Notes: a model not told the origin generated them from the letters alone. A stretch of 64,000 nt of DNA from Lycocorax pyrrhopterus obiensis (GCA_014706295.1 JACSVZ010000002.1:14926494-14990493), one strand, 5' to 3'. Counted from the stretch's first letter, positions 54,996 to 64,000 are shown. Program-made: numbers and translations.

Positions 54996-56810
54996 CTGCC
55001 AGAATGAAGCACCAATGTTTCTGAGACCACAAATGAAAGACAGGGTTCAGCTTACTTGCCCAAAACAGAAAAGATCCTACATGTGAGTCCTCTTGAAAAA
55101 GGTACGTAACAACCACCAAAAATTCAGGAATATTGACATCAATCAGCTGAAAATTAATCTGGAACTTTACTTTGTAATATGGTACGAAAGCCTACATAAA
55201 AACAGAGTAATTTTTGGTTTTCCACCTCTAGTTTTGGGTATTTGAAACCTATCATGAGTAGAATCTTTATGATTTCCAGAGATGCAGTATGTACCGTTAA
55301 AGATCAGGTTTACAGTTGACAAAGCACACCTATTCCAATCAGCTTGCAATATCAATTAGTCAAATGTTTTCGAAGTGACTACAAGCAGCTAATGACTTGA
55401 GAGCAATACACTTATATTTTTGGTAAATAATAATGACTGAATTTAGAAGCAGGGATTCTTAAGATGCATTTGGCCAGATAATGTAGTTCCAGCAGTTTCT
55501 CTGCAATAGAAAGCAGTTGATGAAAAATCAGATAAAAAACCCAAACAAGCAAAAAACCTACAACCCAAGTTTCACAGAGTTAATTTTATTTCTTTACCAT
55601 AGTAATACAGAGTCCCACATATGTTAAAAATGTCTGCCATCCCTTGTTGGCATTTTAAACTCTATTAAAACAGATGTTTCCACATGAAGAAAGGCATTAC
55701 AGTGACATTTTGACTTCAGAGTACTTCAGTCTCTCCCCCCACCACTGGAAAACTTCTATAAGAAGAAACGACAGGTTAATACCACAACCAGAGTCTCAGT
55801 GGGGAAGGAAGCAGGGAACAGCTGCAGAACCCCTTCTTCCTGCTCTGTCCACAGAGGAGCTGCTTACAGAGAGCAAGGGCCCAACCAAAGTCAGTAACGC
55901 CGATTAACAGGACCTGTCAAAAAGCCCAAAGTCCACAGAAACCTCTCCCCACCAAGTCTATCTGATGTAACTAAAAATATTCAACAGAAAATCTGGACTG
56001 AATTCAAAGAAGTCAAATCCTAGCAGACTTCTAACTAAAAAAATTGAATGATTTCTATGATAGGGAAGCCCATGTCAGAACAAAAGTCTCATCTTCTTGC
56101 TACTTTTCCTTAAGCCTTTCAGCACATGTACAGAGCCCTACAAGCAAGGAAAACTGTTTCAGGAAACAAATCACCTTAAAAAAAACCAACTGCCTCAGGT
56201 AGTTAATTACCTTAAGACACCCTGCTTCACAACTGTTAAAATAACAAGCACTGATTGCCAACAGAAGAATGAAGAGACAGTGACCTTTTCAAGAAAACTC
56301 ATTATATTTCAGTAGTTAACATTAAAACAGAAGTATTACTTGTTTATAAGAGAGGAGGTTTCCCTGGTCTCAAACAGTTAATTCAGTTGTCCATGTAGAT
56401 CTGTTCACTGTGCCTGGAATTTTAACTCAGGATACATTCCACAAATCCCAAATTGCAAATTTAAATTAACACTAGAGCAAAAACATGATACCTAGTGAAA
56501 AAGAAAGGCAAGGGGACAAGAGAAGACAAACACAACAAGGAATGTTGTATCCCAAATGTCACTAACACCTGACATCCTGCCAGTAGTTAACACCTTGGAC
56601 CTAAAAGAAATAGGCCATGCTTTTGCCTTATTCAGAGGGACCTACAGTCTTCTTACACTTCTTAGCTTGGTAGCAAAATTTTATATGAAATTGTTATCTA
56701 ATAGAAATAAAAAGAGAGGAGAATCAACCTTAAAGCAACTGAAACAGCACTCTAACAAGTCAATCTATATAACCTTTTAGTAATGAGCTCACTGTGATCA
56801 AGGGGTAAAG

Positions 56811-56827
56811 TAAATAAATAAATAAAT
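56811..56827 (+). repeat. AAAT tetranucleotide microsatellite
   Basis: About four perfect AAAT units. Confidence 0.8.
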
Positions 56828-58673
56828 GAAGGCTGGCTTATACCCTCTCCTCACATGTACCTGACAGCATGCAGAATTTACTCAGATTCATACATTCTTC
56901 CTTTTACCATTAAATATGCATCTGAAAACCTGAAGCATACTTACATTATTTTCAGAACATCTATATTTAAGGTTGGTATGTTTTTAACACTCTAGTAAGG
57001 AAAGTTTTAAATATTTTGTTTGTTTTACTTTTCTCACAGCATTGCTGAAGAACAAGATGTGTCACTTGTAGTTTTGCTGTTTTATAAGAACTAAGACAAT
57101 CCTATAAGGTACATGAGGGAAGCTAAGAAAGCGACTAATCCTGACTGCAAACCAATTCTGAATAAGAAAACCTTTGCATTTGAAGTCTACACAGGAGTCT
57201 CACAAGAGTGAGGCTATGCAGATGACTGGCAAAAAATACCCAAACCATGTCTCTTTTTCCTCCTCTTCATTTTTCTATCAAAAGAGGGGGAGAAGGGGAA
57301 GAAGTAGATAGGATGAGAGACTCCCAACCAGCGCTGTTTGTGCTTTATCACATGATCTCAATACTAATTCTTCTGCTGTAGCAGATGTTTTTGTGTATTG
57401 GCTAGAACTAAGGACAATGACACAGGGTAGTTTTCTTCAGGTAGGAAGTGCCAGATTTCCTTGTAAGTGGAGGCTTTAATGGCAGCACCAATCGGCTCTT
57501 TGCTGATATCCTGTAGGGACCAATAAACAAGGCAGAAAAGGAACCAGCTCTAGAGTTAAGAAGATAAGACTGTCTTTCCAGCTAGAGTTAATGCACCAGG
57601 ATGGCTCCCAAACACAGAGAGAAAGCGGGAGGAAGAAAGTAAAAAACAAAACAAAAGTTTACAGTACAAGAATAGCTGTGTTAAGTTTAACAAGAGATAA
57701 ACAGAAGTTTACAGTATAACTGGATGCCACGGTCCAGTATTATTAACTGGCATACTGGATGTCTAGTGCAATCTCTCTGTAATAATCTCCTATTCTGTGG
57801 GAAACTGGAGAGGAAACAGCATAAAATTTATGGCTTTATTTTTTATACTACGGACAAGACAGTCTCTGGTGCAGTTCCCCTATGCTCATTCCTCATTAAT
57901 AGAAGATACCTGTAAGAACCAAGTGCATTTAGAGACTTAGGAAAAAAAAGCCTCATCCTTACTTTATAATTTTAAATGTTAAAGGGTTAACATTTTTTCT
58001 ATACATTTTCTTTAGTAAATATTTGCAAGTCAAACATAAACCCACCGCTGAGAAATCTCTATTATCCAGATTCTATTATCTAACCGATCCTGATGCTTCA
58101 ATGCACAATGACTTAAGTTGGTTTTAATTCCTCAATAAAAGGAACCAAAAGCAGCCTAAACCAAGACACACTACACTCTACATTGCAGAACTAGTTGATA
58201 AAGACTCAGACGCTTTTTACAACAAAGTGGGTGCAGCAATGAGATCCAAAAGTGATGAAGATAAAAGATACCTGGAATGATACCGCATCTTATACACCTT
58301 TTGTTTTCTGCGAGTGATACACACTGCAGACAAAACGTTTCGTGCTAAACAGCCTTAAATCTGGTTTTCTAATATTAAGCACAAAGGAAAAACACTGACA
58401 GCAAGCGTGGTAAATAAATCCCTCCCTTGAGAATGAAAGCAGCAGACAGGAGGGGGCTGACATGCATGCAGGAGAAAACTAAACACCATCTTTTTTTTCT
58501 ACCTGCACAAGTTGCCATTTGCTGCAGCAATCAGGGATCTTTTTTTCCCGTCGATTTCAAAAGCCAGGTTTTCAGAAAATTTCTCTCTCGAGTCATCTGT
58601 TGATATGCTTTAAGAGTATGGTATTCATATCACTGGATCTTTAAGAGAAAAATCCATTTTCTTTCCTGTTCAG

Positions 58674-58687
58674 GTAAACATGTTTAC
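58674..58687. promoter_or_regulatory. 14-base palindrome with forkhead and p53 half-site words
   Basis: GTAAACATGTTTAC is a perfect palindrome. Each half is a forkhead core (GTAAACA), and the centre AAACATGTTT fits the p53 half-site pattern. CAGGTA, a ZEB-like core, overlaps its left end. Two further CACATGTC words follow within 60 bases. Function is inferred from motif only. Confidence 0.3.
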
Positions 58688-58929
58688 AGCTCCTGCACAG
58701 ACGCTGGGTGGTTCAGACTCACATGTCACACACATGTCGTCAGCAACAAGAAAAGCCCCTTTCTCTGATCATCCACATTTTTAATAAGGTAAAGAGAAAA
58801 GCACTTTCCAAACTTACCTTTAGCATAGCCAAATCATGAGCTAAATATAAATATTTACACGAGGACAAGGAATTAATAACATGAGCGTGCAAACAAGAAC
58901 ACTTGCTAGAAAACGCACACAGCAAAAAT

Positions 58930-59419
58930 AAGAAAACCCTTTTAAGTTCAACGCAACCAAACCAACCCGTTAGCCCCTGGAAAGGCCGTCATTTATCACC
59001 ACGTTACGCCCCGAACAGTCAGGATTAGAGAGGTGAAGCACCGATCGTGACTCCGATCTATTTCGGAGACCGTTCACTGCATATGAAAACATCTCAGATC
59101 GCAGGCAAAGCCTTCCTATCTGTGACCCTGCACAGGAAATGCCACATAAAACCTAAAATTGCCAAGGAGGGTTACAAAATCGCCTGCTCTACATCCTCCT
59201 GCGAAGAGTCGTGCTACGAGGACCGAACTACTTCTCCATTTTCCAGAAAATAAGTAGAGAGTGGGTGTTACGAGCGTTTATTCCCCCCGCCGTGTACCTT
59301 CCCATTGCATCTTAAAGTAACACACGTACCAAAGGGAAAAAAAACACCACCCCACAGCAGCCCTTAAGTCTGAAATGTAAATGTAATTCCTTATATAGAC
59401 TGCAGCAGCTGGTCACACA
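58930..59419. other. CpG shore of the ZEB1 island
   Basis: CpG is clearly more frequent than in the rest of the intron, but overall composition is still balanced. It includes a perfect hairpin CTCCGA-6-TCGGAG (59051-59068). A 68-codon plus-strand frame at 59047-59253 begins with GTG and shows no domain, so I do not call it a gene. The likely role is promoter-proximal intronic regulation of ZEB1 (inference). Confidence 0.5.
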
Positions 59420-60353
59420 CGCACGGAGAGCGGAGCGGGGGCCCCCGGCCAAACCGTTACCACCCATTATTATACAAACAGGTACCTCCGAAGCCAGAGG
59501 GAAGGGAAGAAACTTCGCCGCCCGCCCCCGCCGCCCGGGCGCAGCCCTCCCTTCCCCACCGGCCCGGCAGCGCGGCCGCGGGGCGCCGCCGGGCACCAAC
59601 TCTCGGCGGGGCGGGGAGGCGCGGAGCGGGCGGGCGGGCGCGGAGCGGGGGCGCCGGCCCGGGGCGGCCGCGCCGCCCCCGCGCGAATCGCTGCCCGCTG
59701 CGCCGGCGGTGCCTCCCCCGCGTGTGCTCCCGGGTGTGCCCCCTCGGGGACGGCCGGCGTCCCCCACCGTCACCCCCCAAAAGGCGAGCGCCGGCCGGGG
59801 GCGAGGAGCCGGCCCGCTGACGGGCGAGCGGGGGGGAAACTCCGGCGGGCGGCAGAGGCGCTCCCGGCGGGCGGCGGGGTGATCCCGCCCGCGGGGCCGG
59901 GGGGAGGCCCCGCTCCGCCCGGGGTAGCGCGCAGGTAACAAGTTTCGGAGTTGGGGCTGCCGCGGCCGGGCGGGCGGCGGCCGCTCCCCCGGCGCTCCCC
60001 GCGAGGCTCGGCGTCCCCGCCTGGGCCGGAGGGCGGCGGCGCGGCCGGGGGCCCCCGACCCCGCTGCCGGCGGCGGGGCGGTCGCGGGGCGTGCGGGGGA
60101 AGCAGCGTGTAACGGTCCCGGACAGCGGCGGAGTGCGGAAGCACCGCTAGGCGGAGGAGGGAGGCGGCGGCGAGGGAGGCTCCAGGTAGCGGATATAACG
60201 GTGCGGAGGGAGCCGCGCTCCCGGCGAGCCGCGGCGGGGGAATTACTTTGGCGCCTGCCCGACCTCCCCCCTGCGCGCTCGGGACGGCTGTGCCCGGCCC
60301 CCGCCCCGGCCCCGCCACCGCTCCAGCGCGGCCGCGGCGCTGCCCCGCGGGTG

Positions 60354-60359
60354 ACTGAC
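60354..60359 (-). other. ZEB1: ZEB1 exon 1 splice donor (GTCAGT)
   Basis: Directly after the 58-nt coding exon the minus strand reads G|GTCAGT. It has the obligatory GT and a good +4 to +6, but C at +3 instead of the usual A/G. No GTAAG or GTGAG donor is seen in the next roughly 200 bases of the GC-rich intron start, so this is the only sensible donor near the conserved exon end. The position agrees with the known phase-1 junction of ZEB1 exon 1. Confidence 0.8.
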
Positions 60360-60417
60360 CGTTGTTGCGGCGCGGGTTCGGCTGCTTCCTGCGCTTACAC
60401 CTGGGGCCATCCGCCAT
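60360..60417 (-). CDS. ZEB1: ZEB1 coding exon 1 (N-terminus; partial gene)
   Basis: The minus strand encodes a start codon followed by MADGPRCKRRKQPNPRRNN and one extra base (G). This is the characteristic N-terminus of ZEB-family repressors. The RRNN ending fits ZEB1; ZEB2 has an extra leader and RRKN there. The start context is strong (A at -3, G at +4). The 58-nt coding part and phase-1 ending match the first coding exon of vertebrate ZEB1, whose next codon begins V-T-N-Y in exon 2. ZEB1 is a nuclear repressor with two zinc-finger clusters around a homeodomain-like region. It binds CACCT/CAGGTG E-boxes and represses epithelial genes such as E-cadherin. Only the basic N-terminal tail is here. 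Residue 13 is Pro, where I recall Ala in human ZEB1. The frame stays open into the intron to 59770, which I read as GC-rich chance. Gene identity is confident; exon end rests on the donor and known phase. Confidence 0.93.
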
Positions 60418-60450
60418 GATCCGCTCGCTGGTGTCTAAATGCTCCAGTCA

Positions 60451-60496
60451 CCTCCTCCCCCGCCCGCCCCCCTCCCTCCCTCCCCTCCCCCCCGGA
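60451..60496 (-). other. ZEB1: G-rich tract in ZEB1 5' UTR, possible RNA G-quadruplex
   Basis: On the plus strand this is an almost pure C/T run, so the ZEB1-sense strand has many consecutive G-runs of three to seven separated by A, C or short spacers. It ends about 33 bases before the start codon. The run pattern satisfies the usual four-G-tract rule many times over. If transcribed, it would lie in the leader just ahead of the start and could affect scanning. Whether it is transcribed depends on the unmapped start site. Confidence 0.6.
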
Positions 60497-60526
60497 CCTG
60501 GTTTACGACACTGGGTGGTTTTACTT

Positions 60527-60532
60527 TTACAT
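60527..60532 (-). other. Minimal upstream ORF (AUG directly followed by UAA)
   Basis: The minus strand reads GGTG-ATG-TAA about 110 bases upstream of the ZEB1 start, with G at -3. It is the only ATG I see between here and the ZEB1 start. Start-stop elements of this kind can hold initiating ribosomes and lower downstream translation. It only matters if the ZEB1 transcript begins upstream of it, which the sequence cannot show. Confidence 0.4.
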
Positions 60533-60848
60533 CACCTTCCTACACCTAGTGCTCGCCCGGAACCTTGTTGCCACGGGAGACGAGCGCTTTACGGCAGCGC
60601 GTTTGAACGGCGGCGGGGGAAAAGTTGCGCCCGCAGGTACCGGGAGCGGCGGCAGCGCCCGAGGGGGCTCCGGCCCCCCGACCCCCGCGCCGGCGGCAGC
60701 GCGGGGGGATCCCCGCGGGGCGGGGCCGGAGCCGTTGGGGGGGGGGGGGTGTCAGTGGTCGCCGGCCCCCGGGGCGGCGCCTGGGGCTCCCCGCGGGGCA
60801 GTCCCGCAGCGCCGCGCTGAGGGGCCGGCCCCGCGCCCGCCCCGCTGC

Positions 60849-60953
60849 CAGGTGCGGCCCCCGGCAGCCGCCCCCAGGTGCGGCCCGGCTCCCCCGCCCC
60901 GCGGGGCTGTCCCGGCGCGGGGCCGCGCTCCCGGCCCGCGGTGCCCGCACCTG
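60849..60953. promoter_or_regulatory. Cluster of three CAGGTG/CACCTG E-boxes in the promoter
   Basis: CAGGTG lies at 60849-60854 and 60875-60880, and the reverse form CACCTG at 60948-60953. This is the preferred core of ZEB1, ZEB2 and SNAI repressors. A fourth copy (60398-60403) is inside the ZEB1 coding exon. Two simple CACCT cores at 60533 and 60543 are 10 bases apart on the same strand, similar to the paired sites ZEB proteins like. Function is inferred from motif only. Confidence 0.45.
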
Positions 60954-61132
60954 GCGGGGCGCGCAGCGCTGCGGGCGCGGCCGGGGCTCCCCGGGACCGG
61001 CGGCTGCTGTTAGAGGGCTGAGCGAGAGGCAAACAGCTGGACCACACTGACGCCGTTCCCACCGTACGTGAAATCTGCCGCACTTGGGCTTTCCTTAGTC
61101 ATACTTCCCTGTATCACGAAGAGGAGGAGAGG

Positions 61133-61139
61133 TATAAAA
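61133..61139 (+). promoter_or_regulatory. TATA-like box facing away from ZEB1
   Basis: TATAAAA in the context GAGAGGTATAAAAT lies on the plus strand about 100 bases beyond the island edge, pointing away from ZEB1. Human ZEB1 has a divergent noncoding neighbour (ZEB1-AS1), so a divergent transcript here is plausible. AATAAA signals follow closely at 61155, 61213 and 61275, and a possible donor (GTAAGT) at 61289. Early poly(A) signals would fit a short unstable upstream RNA. AT-rich DNA produces TATA-like words by chance, so this is tentative. Confidence 0.3.
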
Positions 61140-61310
61140 TTCTGAGCCCTAAAAAATAAAAAGAAGAGAGCAATTTTTCACGGATGATTTATAAGCAACC
61201 TCTGTTGTGCTTAATAAACTTATTTAATGTATTAAAAATTAAGTATTTATTTACTCTTGCTTTTCACTTCAGGCAATAAAATAATTTAGTAAGTTTGTTT
61301 CTAGGTTTCC

Positions 61311-61335
61311 TTTTTTCTCTTTTTTTTTTTTTTTT
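61311..61335 (+). repeat. Poly(T) run
   Basis: T6, CTC, then a T-run of about 16. It lies 170 bases past the TATA-like box. It could act as a termination-favouring or nucleosome-depleting tract, but may be neutral. Confidence 0.75.
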
Positions 61336-64000
61336 CCTTCTCTTGGCATGATTGTGTAGAATTTATAGTTCTGTACTTCTGGGGAATTCTTTTATCTACA
61401 CAAATTAAATTCCAGTGAAAGCACTTCACTTAATGGGATACTTTCAGTAAGAAATTGATACACTACAGAACTTGAGGCCTTCAGCTGTTCTACATTGTCA
61501 TATTCTACATGCTGTATATTCACATTCTGTAACAAGTCACCTCATTTCATGGAAGCAGCATAACGTGTCTCTATGAAATGAACTATTGAACACTGCCAGT
61601 TTATGGGCATACCTTGTATCGGAAGGTCCCACAGAAGTCTGGACAATCAGAAGTGCTTAGAAAAGAAGTATTGGGCTAAAATGGATGCAGAATTAGGTAA
61701 AGATCCAAAGGGATATTTTCCTAATTAATTGTACCCTCAAAAATGTACAAGAGTCTTGGGTTTGGATACTCACATGGAAACAGTGGTTGCGGGTATCAAT
61801 CATTTGTCTGATAGCTCTCAAAAATTAGTAAGCGTAGGTGCATTGTTTTTACATATGTATCTTTACTCAGCGGTGGTTAGCTGCTGACCTCAACATTTTA
61901 AAGGCTAAAGAGTGGCTAAAGAAGGGTAGCAAATCAAACAGTACCAGGTGCTTGATGGACTAACAGGAGTCATTCAAAAGCATTGGATTTGGCGTCAGCT
62001 GAGAGTACTGAACCCCAAATACGAGGATGGCTAAGAGCTGCAACGTGGAACCAACTACAAGATAAAAGTGAAACTCATCAGCTCAAATTTTGAGTGAGCC
62101 AATCACAAAGTTTAAGGCAGGATTTTGTTTTTAGTTCAACACCCTTGCTTGTCAAGTTTCTGTGCAGAAGATAACCTGTGGCTCTGAAACTGCTTGCAAA
62201 TGAGTGCTTAAGGTGTTTTGGAATTGTTGGATGCTTTTTATCATTTTGTGGATGAATTTGAGGATGAACCAAAATATGATATACAGGTTTTCATGCTAAG
62301 TTGTTAGTTTCTGAAGTTTAGTCATGTTTTTAGAAGGCAGTTGCAAATAATAAATAATATCTGTAGGCATATTTGTAGATTTTTAAGAATATTCTGCATG
62401 CCCACACAAAGTTTGAGGCCTTCTTCAAGCAACTTTGAAGAGCTTATTTTCCTTGAGTTTTGTCACTTTTCACCTCTGGATAAGAATTCTTGTCTCTTCC
62501 TTTTGAGCAATTTTTGTTTCTTAACAGAATGAGAAGAGAAACAGTCTCCTGGTGTTTGTTGTGCTCTTTTTCCAACAGCCTTAGTGTCTTTTTGAACTTG
62601 AGTCTCTTGAAATTTCCAAGCAGCTGGGAGAAACTGGTGACAACTCCTGCTGCCCATTAGTTTGTGAAGGGCAGAACTGAAACTGGCAGGAACATCAGTA
62701 GCTGTACACTGCTACAATTTGGATAAATGAAAAGAGAAAACCAAAGCAACCTTCTTATATGTTATCTTTGAGACCAAGGAGGTCTAGAAACTAAAAAAAT
62801 CAGAGTATAATGTTTTGCATCAAGTTTTTGATGACCCCAATCGCTATTCATTGTGAAAAGTGTCTCATTCACGACTTGTAAATAGATATGTAAACAGGGT
62901 GGGTTTTTGGGATTTGATTTTTAAACTTTAATATATTTAATTCAAGCAGCTGGGTGCTTCACATCTTTGTATATGAAGTTCCCATTGTTTACTGTCCTAA
63001 ATTAAGGATGCAGCCACCATAAAATATTTTTTACCTTATACGTTCTTCTAATCCTGGATGAAAAGCAACTAGTTAAAATTCCTGCTATCTTTGTCATGTT
63101 CTGCAGTACATGAACATGTTGAATATGTAATTTCAACTGGTTTGTGCTGCAAGAATGGAAAATCCAGGTTTTCTTTATGGTGCACAGCTTTCAATCTGAC
63201 TTTTCGGTGAATGATGCAGGAATTAATTAATGCATTCATTTGCAAAATCTCAGCAAATAGGTATATTTCTGCGTCCTCCTAAATGTGGCGGTCTTGAGAA
63301 GATACCTCTTTAAAGGAGGAATTCTAAGACAGTGGTCATCCACAACAATTTCTAGTAACATAATTTGTATGGGAATTTAGGTAACCTAAATAGGCGTATT
63401 GTAGTTAAAACATGAGATTGCACAGCTGCCCTACTTCACCTTTTTTGAAATTTGTTTCCATTGTCTGAAGACAGGAGTAAAATACTTCCATAGTCACACT
63501 GTTGTATGGATGCTCAAAAACTAGGTAATGATTCTTACAGACACTTTTTCCTATTTTAAAAATGCTCCTGTATGTTATGTTATGATTTATGTTCTCTTAA
63601 GTATGTATCATTAAATAAAAGCAATCAGTCCTCTGTTTGTATTCCTGCTCCTTGTTGATGCTTATGAAATGAAGTTTCACATCCTGTCTTGAGTATTCTA
63701 GATTTAAGGGTGTTCATTTAGTTTAATGAATTTAGAATTACGGTGGAAAATGACTCAGTATTGTTTCTTGTGTATTGTTTCTTGTTTCATTCCTGATTTG
63801 TGGAGATGCTTTTTTCTTTTTTTTTTTCTGATTTCCATAAGTGAAATTTATTTTCAATTCCATGTATTTCTTGGAATGTCAGTTCCTAAAATTTATTTTT
63901 CAGGTGATGATTTTTTCTTTTAGATTTTTGTTAAATGCACTTTTATGCCTCTACAGGAATTGTAGTTGAAAGATTTGTTAGGAGATCAGTGACACAGAAA

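Larger units (their letters stand above)
54996..58929. other. Intronic sequence near the promoter
   Basis: AT-rich intron with an (AAAT)n repeat at 56811-56827 and a repeated word AGTTTACAGTA at about 57657 and 57708. At 58674-58687 there is a 14-base perfect palindrome. At 58812-58820 on the minus strand there is a perfect donor consensus (AAG|GTAAGT). No exon is proven. Confidence 0.5.
1..60359 (-). other. ZEB1: ZEB1 intron 1 (5' part; continues beyond window)
   Basis: Everything left of the exon 1 donor is read as intron 1. I looked on the minus strand for the next coding exon (the V-T-N-Y acidic segment ending in DSDDEDKLH) and did not find it, so the intron is longer than the window. 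Mammalian ZEB1 intron 1 is also very long. No other convincing exon, nested gene or RNA gene is visible. Open frames in it are at most about 200 codons, mostly under 110, and none resembles a known protein. Contents are given by sub-region in other entries. Confidence 0.8.
59420..61030. promoter_or_regulatory. CpG island over ZEB1 exon 1
   Basis: Base composition changes abruptly from AT-rich sequence to very GC-rich, CpG-dense sequence at about 59.42 kb and back again at about 61.03 kb. Exon 1 of ZEB1 lies inside it, with about 0.94 kb of island in the intron and 0.6 kb upstream. Long open frames on both strands here (up to 215 codons) arise because stop codons are rare in such DNA, and their predicted proteins are Pro/Arg/Ala/Gly-rich with no domain. 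A homopolymer of 13 G sits at 60737-60749. A weaker CpG shore extends left to about 58.93 kb. Confidence 0.92.
60418..61030 (-). promoter_or_regulatory. ZEB1: ZEB1 5' UTR and CpG-island promoter
   Basis: This is the sequence immediately upstream of the ZEB1 start codon on the minus strand. The first roughly 35 bases before the start strongly resemble the mammalian ZEB1 leader as I remember it, including a GCATTTAGACA stretch. Further up are a long G-rich tract, an AT-richer patch at about 60507-60532, and then dense CpG and GC-box sequence to about 61030. No canonical TATA box faces ZEB1, so a dispersed CpG-island promoter is expected. The exact transcription start cannot be set from sequence. 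CACCT or CAGGTG elements occur at 60449, 60533, 60543, 60849, 60875 and 60948, suggesting control by ZEB, SNAI or bHLH factors (inference). Confidence 0.75.
61031..64000. other. Upstream flank of ZEB1, nothing firmly recognised
   Basis: About 3 kb of AT-rich sequence. T-runs occur at 61311-61335 (with one break) and about 63818-63828. All open frames are below 66 codons. In mammals this side of ZEB1 holds a divergent noncoding RNA, which may also be the case here, but no exon with both splice sites could be supported. Confidence 0.5.

Noticed and set aside
59047..59253. 68-codon plus-strand frame in the CpG shore
   Set aside because: Begins with GTG, has no domain, and is antisense in the ZEB1 intron; treated as regulatory-type sequence.
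59312..59941. 209-codon minus-strand frame in the CpG island
   Set aside because: Pro/Arg/Gly/Ala-rich translation of GC-rich intron DNA; ends in ordinary AT-rich intron and resembles no known protein.
60546..61083. Several 130-164 codon frames on both strands upstream of ZEB1
   Set aside because: They overlap each other in different frames in GC-rich promoter DNA, the expected result of few stop codons.
1..64000. tRNA, rRNA, snRNA, CRISPR array, phage or operon features
   Set aside because: No tRNA B-box/T-loop pattern, U6-like start, spaced direct repeats or operon-like gene packing was seen; the window looks like vertebrate intron throughout.

Overview
The window is vertebrate nuclear DNA, most likely avian. 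Three lines support this. It is AT-rich, almost gene-free, intron-like sequence carrying degenerate CR1 LINE pieces: a reverse-transcriptase relic at about 5.08-5.41 kb and a typical avian CR1 3' end at about 25.85-25.93 kb. A block at about 17.88-18.40 kb resembles an avian ERV-L-type LTR. One sharp CpG island lies at about 59.4-61.0 kb. There are no bacterial-style operons, CRISPR arrays, tRNAs or rRNAs.

The one gene I can identify is ZEB1 (delta-EF1, an E-box-binding zinc-finger/homeodomain repressor), on the minus strand. Its first coding exon is 60360-60417. It encodes the ZEB N-terminus (MADGPRCKRRKQPNPRRNN plus the first base of the next codon) and ends at a GT splice donor. Everything to the left, about 60 kb, is therefore the 5' part of ZEB1 intron 1; exon 2 is not in the window. 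To the right lie the 5' UTR, the CpG-island promoter and about 3 kb of upstream flank.

Layout: 1-59.4 kb is intron 1 with scattered old transposon relics (CR1, LTR, a MIR/CORE-SINE core at about 54.9 kb), A/C-rich and G/T-rich low-complexity tracts, G-runs and a purine-rich block at 1.07-1.68 kb. From 59.42 to 61.03 kb is the CpG island with exon 1. From 61.03 to 64.0 kb is AT-rich upstream sequence, with a TATA-like box facing away from ZEB1 at the island edge.

The most useful observations concern ZEB1 control. Several CAGGTG/CACCT sites, the motif ZEB1 itself binds, sit in its own promoter and first exon. A very G-rich stretch lies in the 5' UTR just before the start codon. There is a minimal AUG-UAA upstream ORF and a possible divergent promoter. 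I found no previously undescribed multi-gene system. Nearly all open frames in the window are short chance frames in intron, LTR or GC-rich island DNA.
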